DNA from: J038 sp034437535
GTDB taxonomy: Bacteria > Chloroflexota > Anaerolineae > Aggregatilineales > Phototrophicaceae
Direction: 5' to 3'
Assembly: GCA_034437535.1 (NCBI GenBank)
Contig: DAOTTZ010000112.1
Location: 1-54,072, forward strand
Length of the DNA stretch: 54,072 bases
The notes beneath the pieces were generated by a model. The model saw nothing but the letters and a program-made list of their open reading frames with translations, was not told the DNA's origin and did no database searches. Both the position numbers and the translations under genes were made by a program. Below, in pieces: positions 8,679 to 17,544 of the stretch. The stretch's first letter is position 1. Every line of letters begins with the position of its first letter.

Positions 8679-8702
8679 AAACGGGGTGTGGTACCCCGTT
8701 TT
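8678..8702. terminator. Bidirectional intrinsic terminator between dnaN and 8705-9130
   Basis: Perfect 10-bp arms AAAACGGGGT (8678-8687) and ACCCCGTTTT (8693-8702) around a 5-nt loop. With A and T tracts on both sides it can stop transcripts from both convergent genes. Confidence 0.9.
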
Positions 8703-8704
8703 CG

Positions 8705-9130
8705 TCACGATTGCTTCTGTTTATTCCATTCTTCGAGGAAGGTTCGGGCGTCGTCCATCGTCCTGACGATCTGCTTGCGGGCATGGCCTTCCGGGATGCG
8801 CATCGGCCCGCGCAAGATCTCTTCCTGGGCCGCGTCTTTGACGACCAGTGCGACTGGAAATTGGCTGGTATTTTTGCTCATGTTCATTCGGTTACTGGTG
8901 CGGCGGGCGGTTGTCAGGTTGCTCTGGTCGAAGCCTTCAACCTCACGAAAATCGAAGATCTGCCCGAAGATGTTTTCCAGCCCGACGCTATCATAGAGGT
9001 CATCGAGCCACTGGTAAACCTGAATCGTTACAGCCCCATCCAGCACCCCATTGTATGCGATGAACGTGATGCCGCTATCGATGTCATGTTCAGCTTTTGC
9101 ATTGCTGATTTCCAGCTTGTTTACATCCAT
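8705..9130 (-). CDS. Small uncharacterised protein, STAS/SpoIIAA-like in feel
   Basis: 141 residues, soluble, no signal peptide. The pattern is a short strand, a helix (IQVYQWLDDLYDSV), IFDFREVEGFD, a basic helix, VALVVKD, and a last helix with RTMDDARTFLEEW. This recalls the SpoIIAA/STAS-like alpha-beta fold of solitary Chloroflexota proteins, but I do not recognise a named family. A comparable protein lies at 48613-49005. It converges on dnaN, sharing its terminator. Confidence 0.65.
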   Translation of the reverse strand: MDVNKLEISNAKAEHDIDSGITFIAYNGVLDGAVTIQVYQWLDDLYDSVGLENIFGQIFDFREVEGFDQSNLTTARRTSNRMNMSKNTSQFPVALVVKDAAQEEILRGPMRIPEGHARKQIVRTMDDARTFLEEWNKQKQS

Positions 9131-9253
9131 TAGTAAAGCCTGCCTGATGGTTTGGTCTATAATTATGCCAGCATTGTATCATCGGTACACAGGCGTAAAC
9201 ATTAGGATTTAGCGGTTCTAGCTGTAATCTAACCAAGTCCAAAGGTAAATTTT

Positions 9254-10309
9254 ATGAGTAGGCGTACAATAGTTGGTGTTATCTTAGCCGGTGCGGTGGT
9301 CATCGCCGGGGTACTGGCCTTTGTCATGGCGCGGTTTTTGTTCCCGCCGGCAACGGTTGATTTGTCTCAGATCAACCGGGACATTGCGTTTACATCCGAC
9401 CGGGATAACGGCCAGTGGGGGATTTATACTATCAACCCGGACGGTGAGATCACCCGTCTTTCGCCCTTATATCAGGGCGATGCAGAGGGCGATTGTACCG
9501 CCAGCAACCGGGGCCAGGATCACTGTGCGTTTGATTACTTCCCCAGTTATTCGTTTGACGGCGAGATGATTAACTTCCTGACCAACCGTAACGGCACCGA
9601 GATGGGGCCAGCCCAGGTGCGCCCGGATGGTACTGATTTTCGTGTGCTAGGCGTGGTGGATGCTGTTGTCTCCGTTATGGCGGATAACCGGTTCGATTGG
9701 GATCCGCAGTGGTCACAGACCGGGCGTCTCGGTTGGTCGAAGATCGCCGGTGGTAATCTGGAAATCTATGTGGAACAGGGTGCGGGAGAATTGCGCTTTA
9801 CAGCCGATGGACTCAACGGCCCGCGTGATTGGTTCCTGTCCTGGTCGCCCGATGGTGCGGTCATCACGTTTAGTAGCAACCGTGAAGGCACAGAGAATGT
9901 CTACCGGGTGGCGGCTGAGGACATCGCCTCTGCGGAAGGCCCCGGCGATATTACGCTTGAGCAGATCACGAATAACCCGGTTGATGACTTTCACCCGGCC
10001 TGGGCGTTGGATGGCGACCAGATCTTATTTGTCTCCGACCTGGATGACTCTCTGCTAGATGGTGTGATCCAACTCTTTTTGATGAACCCGGATGGGAGCG
10101 ACCAGCAACCAATCGATGAAGATCGTGTATTCCGTGGGGATCCGGTCTACTCGGCGGATGGCAGTCAGATGGTGTACGTCTCCAACGAGAGCGGTACCTG
10201 GAGCCTGTACCTCCAGGATACAGAAACCGGCGAGTCCATCCAACTGACAGACGACAGCGGGGATGATTTGTTTCCGGTGTGGGGTCCTGTGCCAGCCGAT
10301 GCGAACTGA
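9254..10309 (+). CDS. Membrane-anchored TolB-like beta-propeller protein
   Basis: 351 residues: an N-terminal membrane anchor (about 5-30), then TolB/WD40-like blades with repeated signatures such as IAFTSDRDNGQWGIYTINPDG, SWSPDG, ITFSSNREGTENVYR, and HPAWALDGDQILFVSD. It is likely exposed on the outer face of the membrane; ligand or partner unknown. The ATG follows AAAGGT. The stop overlaps the next propeller gene by 11 bp, so the two are made together. Confidence 0.85.
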   Translation: MSRRTIVGVILAGAVVIAGVLAFVMARFLFPPATVDLSQINRDIAFTSDRDNGQWGIYTINPDGEITRLSPLYQGDAEGDCTASNRGQDHCAFDYFPSYSFDGEMINFLTNRNGTEMGPAQVRPDGTDFRVLGVVDAVVSVMADNRFDWDPQWSQTGRLGWSKIAGGNLEIYVEQGAGELRFTADGLNGPRDWFLSWSPDGAVITFSSNREGTENVYRVAAEDIASAEGPGDITLEQITNNPVDDFHPAWALDGDQILFVSDLDDSLLDGVIQLFLMNPDGSDQQPIDEDRVFRGDPVYSADGSQMVYVSNESGTWSLYLQDTETGESIQLTDDSGDDLFPVWGPVPADAN

Positions 10310-11249
10310 TACCCTTCGTTTGGTCGGTCGTGTGGCGGGTGTTATCATCGTGATCGGTGGTGTGTTGCTGGGTGGGGTCATTTTGCTCAGTGGTGTGTTG
10401 CCATCTGCCCCGCAGGTGGCCTACATGACGAACGCCAACTTGAATTATGATCTGGCTCTGCTTGATTTACGCACGCGGCTTTCGGTGGCCCTGACCGATA
10501 CGCAAGGCCAAAACGAACGGTACCCGGCCTGGTCGCCGGATGGTGAACGCTTGATCTTCCATAGCGATCCAGATCGTAATTATGATCTGTTCTTGATCGA
10601 CCGGGACGGCGACAACCGGCAGGCGATGGCGTTATCTGCGGGTCTATTTCCTTTCAACGAAGCGATGGCGGACTTTTCCCCGGCGGGGGATTTGATTGCA
10701 TTTCATGCCGGGGTAGATGGGCTGGATTATAATATCTTTCTTTCCCCGGCGGATGGCTCCGATTTCATGCCGGTGACGAGTGGTGACGGGGATTACCTCT
10801 ATGCGACATTTTCCCCGGATGGTGACCAATTGGCATTTGTCCATTTTGACCAGCAGGTGGGATTCAGCGTGTTGTACATCATCAGCACACAGGCGGCACA
10901 GATGGCCCCTGCTGTCGCCCCCCGGCAGGCGGTCGCGGTGGCGATTGACGTGTTCTTCCCGGCCTGGTCACCCGATGGCCGGTCGATTGCCTATGTGAGC
11001 GATAACAACGGCCTGGACGATGTATTTCTGCTGGATCTTGAGACGCAGGAAATGATCAACCTGACGCCCAACACGCCCCTCTCCAACGAGCGACATCCAT
11101 CCTGGTCACCGGATGGAGAATATCTGGTGTTTGCGTCAGATCGTGCCGGGACTTATGATCTTTACCAGATGACATCAGACGGCCAGGATGTGCGGCGTTT
11201 GACGTCAGATCCGGCTGATGAAGCGGCCCCGTCCTGGCGACCAAATTAA
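10299..11249 (+). CDS. Second membrane-anchored TolB-like beta-propeller protein
   Basis: 316 residues, with an N-terminal membrane helix (about 10-35) followed by five or six TolB-like blades, each with a WSPDG or FSPDGD turn and an AYVSDNNG/FASDRAG strand. The start at 10299 lies inside the previous gene's last codons. It looks like a recent paralogue of the upstream protein. Its stop abuts the stop of the convergent isomerase gene with no base between. Confidence 0.85.
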   Translation: MRTDTLRLVGRVAGVIIVIGGVLLGGVILLSGVLPSAPQVAYMTNANLNYDLALLDLRTRLSVALTDTQGQNERYPAWSPDGERLIFHSDPDRNYDLFLIDRDGDNRQAMALSAGLFPFNEAMADFSPAGDLIAFHAGVDGLDYNIFLSPADGSDFMPVTSGDGDYLYATFSPDGDQLAFVHFDQQVGFSVLYIISTQAAQMAPAVAPRQAVAVAIDVFFPAWSPDGRSIAYVSDNNGLDDVFLLDLETQEMINLTPNTPLSNERHPSWSPDGEYLVFASDRAGTYDLYQMTSDGQDVRRLTSDPADEAAPSWRPN

Positions 11250-12059
11250 TCAATCACCGGAGGGGGGCACGGCTTTTTCTAGCTCGAAGTAATGCAGGCT
11301 GTTGCGCATATCGTCCACATGCCACATTTCCATCACCATCGTCGGGGCCGGGTCGATGGAGCGCAGGCGCGGTAAGATCTGGGTGTAATCCAGCACGCCA
11401 TGTTCCCAATCAAAGCCGTAATGCTCGTCTAGCACGCCGTTGTTGTTGTTCAGATGTGCGTGTGCCAGGAAGGGATGTAACGCGCCGATCCAATGATCGA
11501 GCGTGAAATCGACATCGCCGAAGACCTCCGCATGACCTACATCCAGGCAGGCTTTCAGGTTGGGGTGGTTGACCGCGTGCAGAATATCGCCGATGATGGT
11601 CGGTTCGAACTCCCACATATTTTCCAGCACGATAGTGGTGCCTTCCATCCGGGCGATTTCTGCCAATGAATACCAGAAATCAAGGTTACGCTTGTGCCAG
11701 CCTTCGCGGTAAGACGGATTATGTAGCGACCCGATGAAGTTGGCGTGCAGGGTGACGAGTGGCAGTTCCAGTTCTGCCGCGATGTGTAGGGCGTGTTGGT
11801 AACGTCGGGCGCATAATTCGTTGATTTGCTGATCGGGACTGCCGGAGACCATATCCATAAACGGGCCATGCATCGTCACCGGCCCAGGGACAGTGCGTAA
11901 GATTGATTTGTAAGTGGCGACTTTATGCTTCCAGTTGCCGTCGAGGATGTCAGGATAGGCAAAGGTCATCAACTCCAGGCCAAGTCCGTGTTCCATTGCC
12001 AGGTCGATACAATCTTCGATGTTATGCGGTTCCGCTGTGAGTAGGACTTGATCCACCAA
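11250..12059 (-). CDS. Sugar phosphate isomerase/epimerase-like TIM barrel
   Basis: 269 residues of the AP-endonuclease-family-2 TIM-barrel type. Probable metal ligands are in VTMHGP, TLHANF, VLENMW, CLDVGHAE, HAHLNNN and MVMEMW. Members include hexulose and inosose isomerases and endonuclease IV; the glycan-like neighbourhood gives no substrate. There is no signal peptide, so it is cytosolic. Confidence 0.8.
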   Translation of the reverse strand: MVDQVLLTAEPHNIEDCIDLAMEHGLGLELMTFAYPDILDGNWKHKVATYKSILRTVPGPVTMHGPFMDMVSGSPDQQINELCARRYQHALHIAAELELPLVTLHANFIGSLHNPSYREGWHKRNLDFWYSLAEIARMEGTTIVLENMWEFEPTIIGDILHAVNHPNLKACLDVGHAEVFGDVDFTLDHWIGALHPFLAHAHLNNNNGVLDEHYGFDWEHGVLDYTQILPRLRSIDPAPTMVMEMWHVDDMRNSLHYFELEKAVPPSGD

Positions 12060-12163
12060 GTTTGTGCCTCGCTTAATCCACCAGTTGTCCCATTTTACAA
12101 TAGTTTCTTAACCTGATTGGCCTTCTGCGGTTATAAATCGGCTAGATAATCGTGAGAGTCGCA

Positions 12164-13354
12164 TTATCCACAGGTTTCTTCCCCGTTGAAGGCCGCTGGC
12201 GACCAGATCGGCGGGGTATTGCCCGGTGTGTTTTCATCGAAGCGTTGCCAGGTGTTGGCCTGCCGGTCGATCACCGTCAGCGCGTAGACGTTACGAAAGG
12301 CCAGGTAGCGGCCATCCGGGCTGAAGCGTGGAAAATCAGTATGCACGAAATTGGGATCGTCAACGAATAACGTCGCGTCCAGGTCGGCATTGCCCACCAG
12401 CGGGATTTGCCATAGCCGGTTTTCAATCACATCACGGAAGTCTCGTACAGAGGCGATCATGGCGGAGCCATCCGGCATCCAGGTATGGTCAAGCGTCAGG
12501 TTCCAATCAAAACTCAGTTGAGTCGGGATCGCGCCGGCCCGATTGCCGATCATCCAGAAGGTGTCATTGTTCGCGCCGGGCGAATAGATAAAGCCGATCA
12601 GCGTGCCATCGGGACTCCAACGCGGAGAGCGCACACTACCCGTGCTGAAGTTCGTCAGCCGGTACTTGGTCTCGCCATCCGCACTGACAACCCACAGATC
12701 CGCTTCCTCTAGCAAGGTTGCTTCATCGAATGGCGCGATTGGGGTTGCGCCGTCTGCGGTTGGAACAGCAGTGGAAAACACATCAGCCCCAGGCGCACGC
12801 GGATCATAACTGACGTAAGCCAGCCACGCGCCATCTGGCGACCAGACCGGCGTATACTCACGCCCGGTCACGCTGTAGAACTCGACCGGGGCCGGGGCTT
12901 CCGCCGGGTCGATGTACGCGGTGTAATGCTCCCGCCGCTGGGTGTCGTCGTCAAGCGGTGCGTCGATAATCAGGTTAAACGCGATCAACCCGTTGGCCGA
13001 CCAATCCGGCTCCCAGATGCCCCACTCATTGGCGGGCTGGTCGGCATAGGTCACCATCGTCTGCACGTTGTCGCCGTCCAGATCTGCGGTGTAGAGCCGG
13101 GGTAAGCCGTCCGGGCTGGCATCCCGCGTGAACAAAATCCGGCATCCATCCGGGGAAAAATCCCAGACGTGATGTTCCCCAGGGCCGAAGGTCAACGTGC
13201 GGGTGTTGCCATTGCTCAGGTCATGCAGGTGGATGGCATCTTGCCGGGCGGGTGTCGTCGCCACCAATGGCCCGACCAGCGGATCTGCCAGTTGTGCCTG
13301 GGCAGATCCACCACCGAGCATGACCAGAATCAGCAAAGTAAGCAATCGGCGCAT
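12164..13354 (-). CDS. Secreted TolB-like beta-propeller protein
   Basis: 396 residues with a cleavable signal peptide (hydrophobic 4-17, then GGGSAQAQ) and propeller blades marked by DFSPDGCRILF, WSPDGAWLAYVSYD, RWSPDGTLIGF and FSPDGRYLAF. Only a propeller is seen; there is no peptidase domain. It follows the SH3b gene by 2 bp, so the two secreted proteins form one operon. The stop codon coincides with a TTATCCACA string at 12164-12172, probably chance. Confidence 0.85.
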   Translation of the reverse strand: MRRLLTLLILVMLGGGSAQAQLADPLVGPLVATTPARQDAIHLHDLSNGNTRTLTFGPGEHHVWDFSPDGCRILFTRDASPDGLPRLYTADLDGDNVQTMVTYADQPANEWGIWEPDWSANGLIAFNLIIDAPLDDDTQRREHYTAYIDPAEAPAPVEFYSVTGREYTPVWSPDGAWLAYVSYDPRAPGADVFSTAVPTADGATPIAPFDEATLLEEADLWVVSADGETKYRLTNFSTGSVRSPRWSPDGTLIGFIYSPGANNDTFWMIGNRAGAIPTQLSFDWNLTLDHTWMPDGSAMIASVRDFRDVIENRLWQIPLVGNADLDATLFVDDPNFVHTDFPRFSPDGRYLAFRNVYALTVIDRQANTWQRFDENTPGNTPPIWSPAAFNGEETCG

Positions 13355-13356
13355 CG

Positions 13357-14304
13357 TCAGGGTGTGACCGGGATCGGAACATTGCCCAGGTTACGGAGCG
13401 CACCGAATTCTGCCTTGATCCAACCGACGACCGGCTGACCATCACACACCGCTTCGATGCCGTACCAGATGCCGTCCGCGGTGCGACGGTCGATCACATA
13501 TTCTTGATCGCCTGGGACCTGGCAAATGACGGGTGAAAACTGGTCGGGCCGGGTGTAGATGTTTTGCGGCAGGAAGACAAACAGGCGCGGCGGCAAGATC
13601 GTCCCGCGTGCCTCTACAACGGGCGTAGCACGTAGATCACCCCGCACGATGACCAGTTCTGTATCCCCGCGTATCCATCCGCGCAGATCACCGGCCTGCA
13701 CATACCACCAGCTACGCTCCGCGTTGACACCCAGCACCGCCAGGCTCTGCCCGCCGCTGACCTGACCGATGATCGTAAATTCCGGGCCGTCGCCACTGCG
13801 AACGTTCAGACGGAAGGTATCCACCACCAGCGTCCCTGGTTGAGGGATGGCGACGTCTTCTTCCGGGTCTACCGGGACACTGACGCTAGGATCTTGCAGA
13901 ATGTTTTCTTCCGGCAAGCCGGGGCACACACCGCTGACGCTGTAGACCAATTGCGGCACCTGACCGTTGCCTGCCGCGCTGAAGACCGTCACCGTCAGTG
14001 GGTTGGCTTGCGGTGGGGCCATCCACTTGAAACTGGTGCCATCTTCAATGATGACCGTCGTCCCGATGAAAAAGTCTTCCGCCACCGGGCCGAAGATCAT
14101 GTTGCCGTTGCCATCGACCGCTGTGATGACCAGGACTTCCAGGCCCAGGCCGGTGTTATCCCGGTTTAGCTCGAAGCCCCCGCCTTCACTGGTGAACCCG
14201 CTACAATCGACATCCCAGATGGCCCCGTCACGGGTCGCCGCATTCGCCATTCCGCTAATTAGCAGAATGCTCCCAAGCAGAGTCATGAGCAGTAATTTTC
14301 GCAT
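13357..14304 (-). CDS. Secreted protein with a bacterial SH3 (SH3b) domain
   Basis: 315 residues: signal peptide (about 1-22), an N-terminal beta-domain, then an SH3b domain near 160-220 recognised by FRLNVRSGDGPEFTIIGQV and the WWYVQAGDLRGWI strand. A final domain again resembles SH3b (WYGIEAVCDGQPVVGWIKAEF). SH3b domains usually bind cell-wall peptides. It is the first gene of a two-gene secreted operon with the propeller at 12164-13354. Confidence 0.8.
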   Translation of the reverse strand: MRKLLLMTLLGSILLISGMANAATRDGAIWDVDCSGFTSEGGGFELNRDNTGLGLEVLVITAVDGNGNMIFGPVAEDFFIGTTVIIEDGTSFKWMAPPQANPLTVTVFSAAGNGQVPQLVYSVSGVCPGLPEENILQDPSVSVPVDPEEDVAIPQPGTLVVDTFRLNVRSGDGPEFTIIGQVSGGQSLAVLGVNAERSWWYVQAGDLRGWIRGDTELVIVRGDLRATPVVEARGTILPPRLFVFLPQNIYTRPDQFSPVICQVPGDQEYVIDRRTADGIWYGIEAVCDGQPVVGWIKAEFGALRNLGNVPIPVTP

Positions 14305-14437
14305 ACGTTCCGTCCTTTTGCTGTCAGTTTACAAGTCTATAATGGCTTAAAAACAGACTCTTTGCAATTTTAGACAGGTCTAATCTGGTCGTAGGTTTGG
14401 CGTAGGGTTGGCACGAAAGTTTCATGGTATGCTTTTT

Positions 14438-14478
14438 TTAGCTTATTGGGCGTTGCCCCCACCACCCCAATAAGCTAA
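14438..14478 (+). promoter_or_regulatory. 13-bp inverted repeat, hairpin 1 of the priA leader
   Basis: TTAGCTTATTGGG (14438-14450) and CCCAATAAGCTAA (14466-14478) are perfect complements around a 15-nt loop. The loop carries GCCCCCACC (14455-14463), repeated in the left arm of the next hairpin (14499-14507), so hairpin 2's right arm could pair with either. The layout resembles a leader switch; see findings. Confidence 0.6.
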
Positions 14479-14497
14479 GGCTTCCCCTATATCCAAG

Positions 14498-14523
14498 CGC
14501 CCCCACCCTCCTGGGGGCGTTTT
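14498..14523 (+). terminator. Intrinsic terminator ahead of priA (hairpin 2)
   Basis: CGCCCCC (14498-14504), an 8-nt loop, GGGGGCG (14513-14519), then TTTT. No plus-strand gene lies upstream: the neighbour at 13357-14304 points the other way. It therefore ends an unannotated RNA or attenuates priA. Confidence 0.7.
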
Positions 14524-14572
14524 GGTTTGTGTAGAATGGACTCGATCACACGAACACGGATTTTATCACCCC

Positions 14573-17263
14573 ATGACTCAATATGCCGAGGTGGCCGTCA
14601 ATGCCGCCGTTGACCAGACCTTTACCTACCACATCCCGCCCGCGTTGACGGTTACAGTCGGGCAGTTGGTGCGGGTGGCCTTCGGCACGGCCCAACAACC
14701 CGGCATCGTGGTCGGCTTGTCCGCAGATAGCGCGATTGACACGACCAAGCCCATCCTGGACGTTTTCGATCCAGAGCCGGTCGTCACGCTGGAACAGATC
14801 GAATTGGCGCGTTGGATCGCAGAGGCGACCGTCTGCCCATTGGGGATCGCGCTGTGGGTGTGGTTGCCGCCGGGGATTGCCGGACAGCGTGGCCTGCGGG
14901 TGAGCTTGCAGGATGCGTCCGCAACTGCTGAGGATGAGACCGCGACCCGGTTGATCGACCTCTTGCGAAAGCGCGGCCCGCTGACTGATAAGCAGATCGA
15001 ACGGGCGATGAAATCTCGAAATTGGGAACGCACCGCCCGACGTTTGGCCCGGCAGGGATCGGTGACGATTGAGTCGATTTTGCATCAGCCCCGCGCCCGC
15101 CCGAAAAAGATCCAGGTCGCCGGGTTGACCGTCGCGCCGGAGCATCTGCCATATGTGCGCGACCGGCTAGGCAAACCCAACCGGTACAGTGATGCACTCG
15201 ACGAGATCATCGACCTACAGGCCGACTATGACTCCCCGTTGACGGTGGCGGACGTGCTGGCGATTAAAGGCGTCGGCAAGGCTACCCTCAAGCATTTGAT
15301 CGAAGCGGGTGCGGTTTCACAGCGGGATGACAACACACTCCACCTGACGCAACCGGCCCGTGAGCAGGTCTTCGCACTCAAGGATGGCGAGCGCGACGAG
15401 CGCATTCTGCGTGTGTTGGCGCGGGAGGATAAGCCGTTAGATGTCAGTTGGATCTATGCTCAGGCCGATGCCGACTTGAATGACCTCAAGCGGCTGGAAG
15501 CCAACGGCCTGATTACCCTGGGCGAAAAAGAGATCATCCGCGACCCGCTGGCCGACCAGACCTTTGTGCCGGTGAGTGCCCCCCGCCTGACCCCGGCCCA
15601 ACAAACCGCCTGGAGTCAGGTCAAGCAGGTGTTAGACGGTGGCGGCGTGATCTTGCTACATGGCGTCACCGGCAGTGGCAAGACCGAGTTATACCTGCGG
15701 GCGATGGAACGAGTCGTCAAACGTGGGCAGACCGCAATCTTGCTGGTGCCGGAAATCGCGCTGACACCCCAGACCATTCGCCGCGTCAAAGCACGCTTCC
15801 CGGAACGAGTGGCGGTCGTCCATAGCGACTTCAACACGGGTGAACGTTACGATACCTGGCGGCGGGCACGCGCCGGGGAGATTGATGTGGTGGTTGGCAC
15901 GCGCTCGGCCTTATTTACACCCTTACCCGCGCTCGGCTTGATCGTACTCGACGAGGAACACGACACCAGTTATCAGCAGACCCCTCCGCTGGCCCCACCA
16001 TATTATCATGCGCGGGAAGTGGCGGAGGCAATGGCGCGAGGACTCGGCGCGACCGTCATACTGGGTAGTGCGACCCCCGACGCCGGGACGCGCTGGCGGG
16101 CAGAACGCGGTGATCTGCACTATTTACGCCTGCCGGATCGGATCATGGGGCATCGCGTCCGGCTGGCGGAGCAATCCGCCCGTGCCGGGATCACACCGCG
16201 CTACGATGTCCAACCCAGTGACGCCAGCGATGCGCTGAGCATCGACCTGCCGCCGGTACAGGTAGTTGATATGCGTGACGAACTCAAAAAGGGCAATATC
16301 GGCATGTTCAGCCATGCCCTACAAACCGCGTTGACCCATGTCTTGAGCCAGGGCCAGCAGGCCATTTTATTCCTCAACCGGCGCGGCCAATCGACCTATG
16401 TCTTCTGCCGGGATTGCGGTTATGTGACCCTGTGCCCGCGTTGCGATACCCCGCTGACCTATCATACCGCCGATGAACATTTACATTGTCATCATTGCGG
16501 TTATCACACCGCCCCGCCGGATGTTTGCCCGTCCTGCTCGTCACGCCGCATCAAGTATTTTGGCGCAGGCACGCAAGAGGTCGAAGCGGCGTTTAAGGCG
16601 GCGTTTCCGGGCGTGATCGCACTGCGGTGGGATGCGGATCGAACCGGCCCGCATGAACTGGTTTTAGATCGCTTCTTGAACCAGCAGGCCCAGGTTTTGA
16701 TCGGCACGCAGATGATCGCCAAAGGGTTAGATCTACCATTGGTGACGCTGGTCGGCGTGGTCAGCGCGGATGTCGGCTTGAATCTGCCGGATTTCCGCGC
16801 AACTGAGCGCACCTTCCAACTCTTGACCCAGGTCGCCGGGCGGGCGGGCCGGGGCTTGTTGGGCGGGCAGGTGATCTTACAGACTTACCAACCGGATAAC
16901 CCGGCGATCCGCTATGCGGCGGAGCATGACACCGACGGCTTTTACGCTTCGGAGGTCACCGCCCGGCGTGAGATGGGCTATCCGCCGTTTCGCCGGTTGG
17001 CCCGCGTCCTGCTGACGGACAGTATCGAGGCGCGGGCGCGTGACATGGCAGAACGGGCGGCGGAGATCCTTCAGTCGCGGTTGGATCTGCTGGCACTGCG
17101 GCAGACCACGTTGATCGGCCCGGCCCCGTGCTTTTTCAGCCGGTTGAACCGGCAGTATCGCTGGCAGGTGCTTGTGCGCGGGCCAGACCCGGCCCAGGTC
17201 TTCGCAGAATTCGACCTGCCGCGTGAGTGGACGGTGATGATCGACCCGATGGACGTATTATGA
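14573..17263 (+). CDS. priA: Primosomal protein N' (replication restart helicase PriA)
   Basis: An 896-residue superfamily-2 helicase that reloads the replisome at stalled forks. The N-terminal DNA-binding domain begins MTQYAEVAVNAAVDQTF. Walker A GVTGSGKTE is near 363, and the DEEH box is near 459. The zinc-binding insert holds eight cysteines (CRDCGY, CPRC, CHHCGY, CPSC) at about 611-660. Motifs V and VI include GTQMIAKGLD and VAGRAGRG. It is longer than E. coli PriA (732). The extra length lies before the helicase and includes a helix-hairpin-helix-like LAIKGVGKATLKHLIEAG at about 226-244. No good ribosome site precedes 14573, and the leader carries two hairpins. Confidence 0.95.
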   Translation: MTQYAEVAVNAAVDQTFTYHIPPALTVTVGQLVRVAFGTAQQPGIVVGLSADSAIDTTKPILDVFDPEPVVTLEQIELARWIAEATVCPLGIALWVWLPPGIAGQRGLRVSLQDASATAEDETATRLIDLLRKRGPLTDKQIERAMKSRNWERTARRLARQGSVTIESILHQPRARPKKIQVAGLTVAPEHLPYVRDRLGKPNRYSDALDEIIDLQADYDSPLTVADVLAIKGVGKATLKHLIEAGAVSQRDDNTLHLTQPAREQVFALKDGERDERILRVLAREDKPLDVSWIYAQADADLNDLKRLEANGLITLGEKEIIRDPLADQTFVPVSAPRLTPAQQTAWSQVKQVLDGGGVILLHGVTGSGKTELYLRAMERVVKRGQTAILLVPEIALTPQTIRRVKARFPERVAVVHSDFNTGERYDTWRRARAGEIDVVVGTRSALFTPLPALGLIVLDEEHDTSYQQTPPLAPPYYHAREVAEAMARGLGATVILGSATPDAGTRWRAERGDLHYLRLPDRIMGHRVRLAEQSARAGITPRYDVQPSDASDALSIDLPPVQVVDMRDELKKGNIGMFSHALQTALTHVLSQGQQAILFLNRRGQSTYVFCRDCGYVTLCPRCDTPLTYHTADEHLHCHHCGYHTAPPDVCPSCSSRRIKYFGAGTQEVEAAFKAAFPGVIALRWDADRTGPHELVLDRFLNQQAQVLIGTQMIAKGLDLPLVTLVGVVSADVGLNLPDFRATERTFQLLTQVAGRAGRGLLGGQVILQTYQPDNPAIRYAAEHDTDGFYASEVTARREMGYPPFRRLARVLLTDSIEARARDMAERAAEILQSRLDLLALRQTTLIGPAPCFFSRLNRQYRWQVLVRGPDPAQVFAEFDLPREWTVMIDPMDVL

Positions 17264-17306
17264 GAACGCTAATCAACTCTGGCGGGCTTTTTCAGGATGA
17301 CCAATC

Positions 17307-17328
17307 TACAATGAACCTGTGATGAACC
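17307..17328 (+). promoter_or_regulatory. Candidate promoter/operator of the antitoxin-Doc operon
   Basis: A -10-like TACAAT (17307-17312) is followed by the direct repeat ATGAACC at 17311-17317 and 17322-17328, 11 bp apart. Ribbon-helix-helix antitoxins usually bind such short direct repeats over their own start site. No convincing -35 is visible. Confidence 0.4.
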
Positions 17329-17343
17329 GGGGTAAAGACACTG

Positions 17344-17544
17344 ATGGATATACATATTCCGACTTTGATTAACCTGCAACTGCAAGAACTAGCGCAACAA
17401 CAAGAGCGTGAAATTCGTGAGATCATCATGGATGCCATCACGCAATATGTCGAGGCGCACACCAACGAGACACAATTTCGGCGACGTGTCCAGCGGGCCA
17501 TTGACGATCATCGTTGGTTATTGGATGAACTGGACAAGCAATGA
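17344..17544 (+). CDS. Ribbon-helix-helix-type antitoxin of a Doc operon
   Basis: 66 residues. The N-terminal part (MDIHIPTLINLQLQELA, then EIREIIMDAITQYVEAH) fits a ribbon-helix-helix DNA-binding dimer. The charged C-terminal helix (about 48-66) is the expected toxin-binding tail. It overlaps the first Doc gene by 4 bp (ATGA). It is not a Phd homologue by eye, so the assignment as antitoxin is by fold pattern and position. GGGGTAAAG upstream serves as ribosome site. Confidence 0.7.
   Translation: MDIHIPTLINLQLQELAQQQEREIREIIMDAITQYVEAHTNETQFRRRVQRAIDDHRWLLDELDKQ

Noticed and set aside
10263..10298. Longer N-terminus for the second TolB-like gene
   Set aside because: The ATG at 10299 gives the usual short basic start before the membrane helix; the extension overlaps the previous gene's end without support.
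12164..12172. Perfect DnaA box TTATCCACA
   Set aside because: A single copy formed by the stop codon region of the propeller gene; no cluster of boxes around it.
14546..15145. 199-residue minus-strand frame inside priA
   Set aside because: It is antisense to the conserved N-terminal domain of PriA and has no recognisable protein features.
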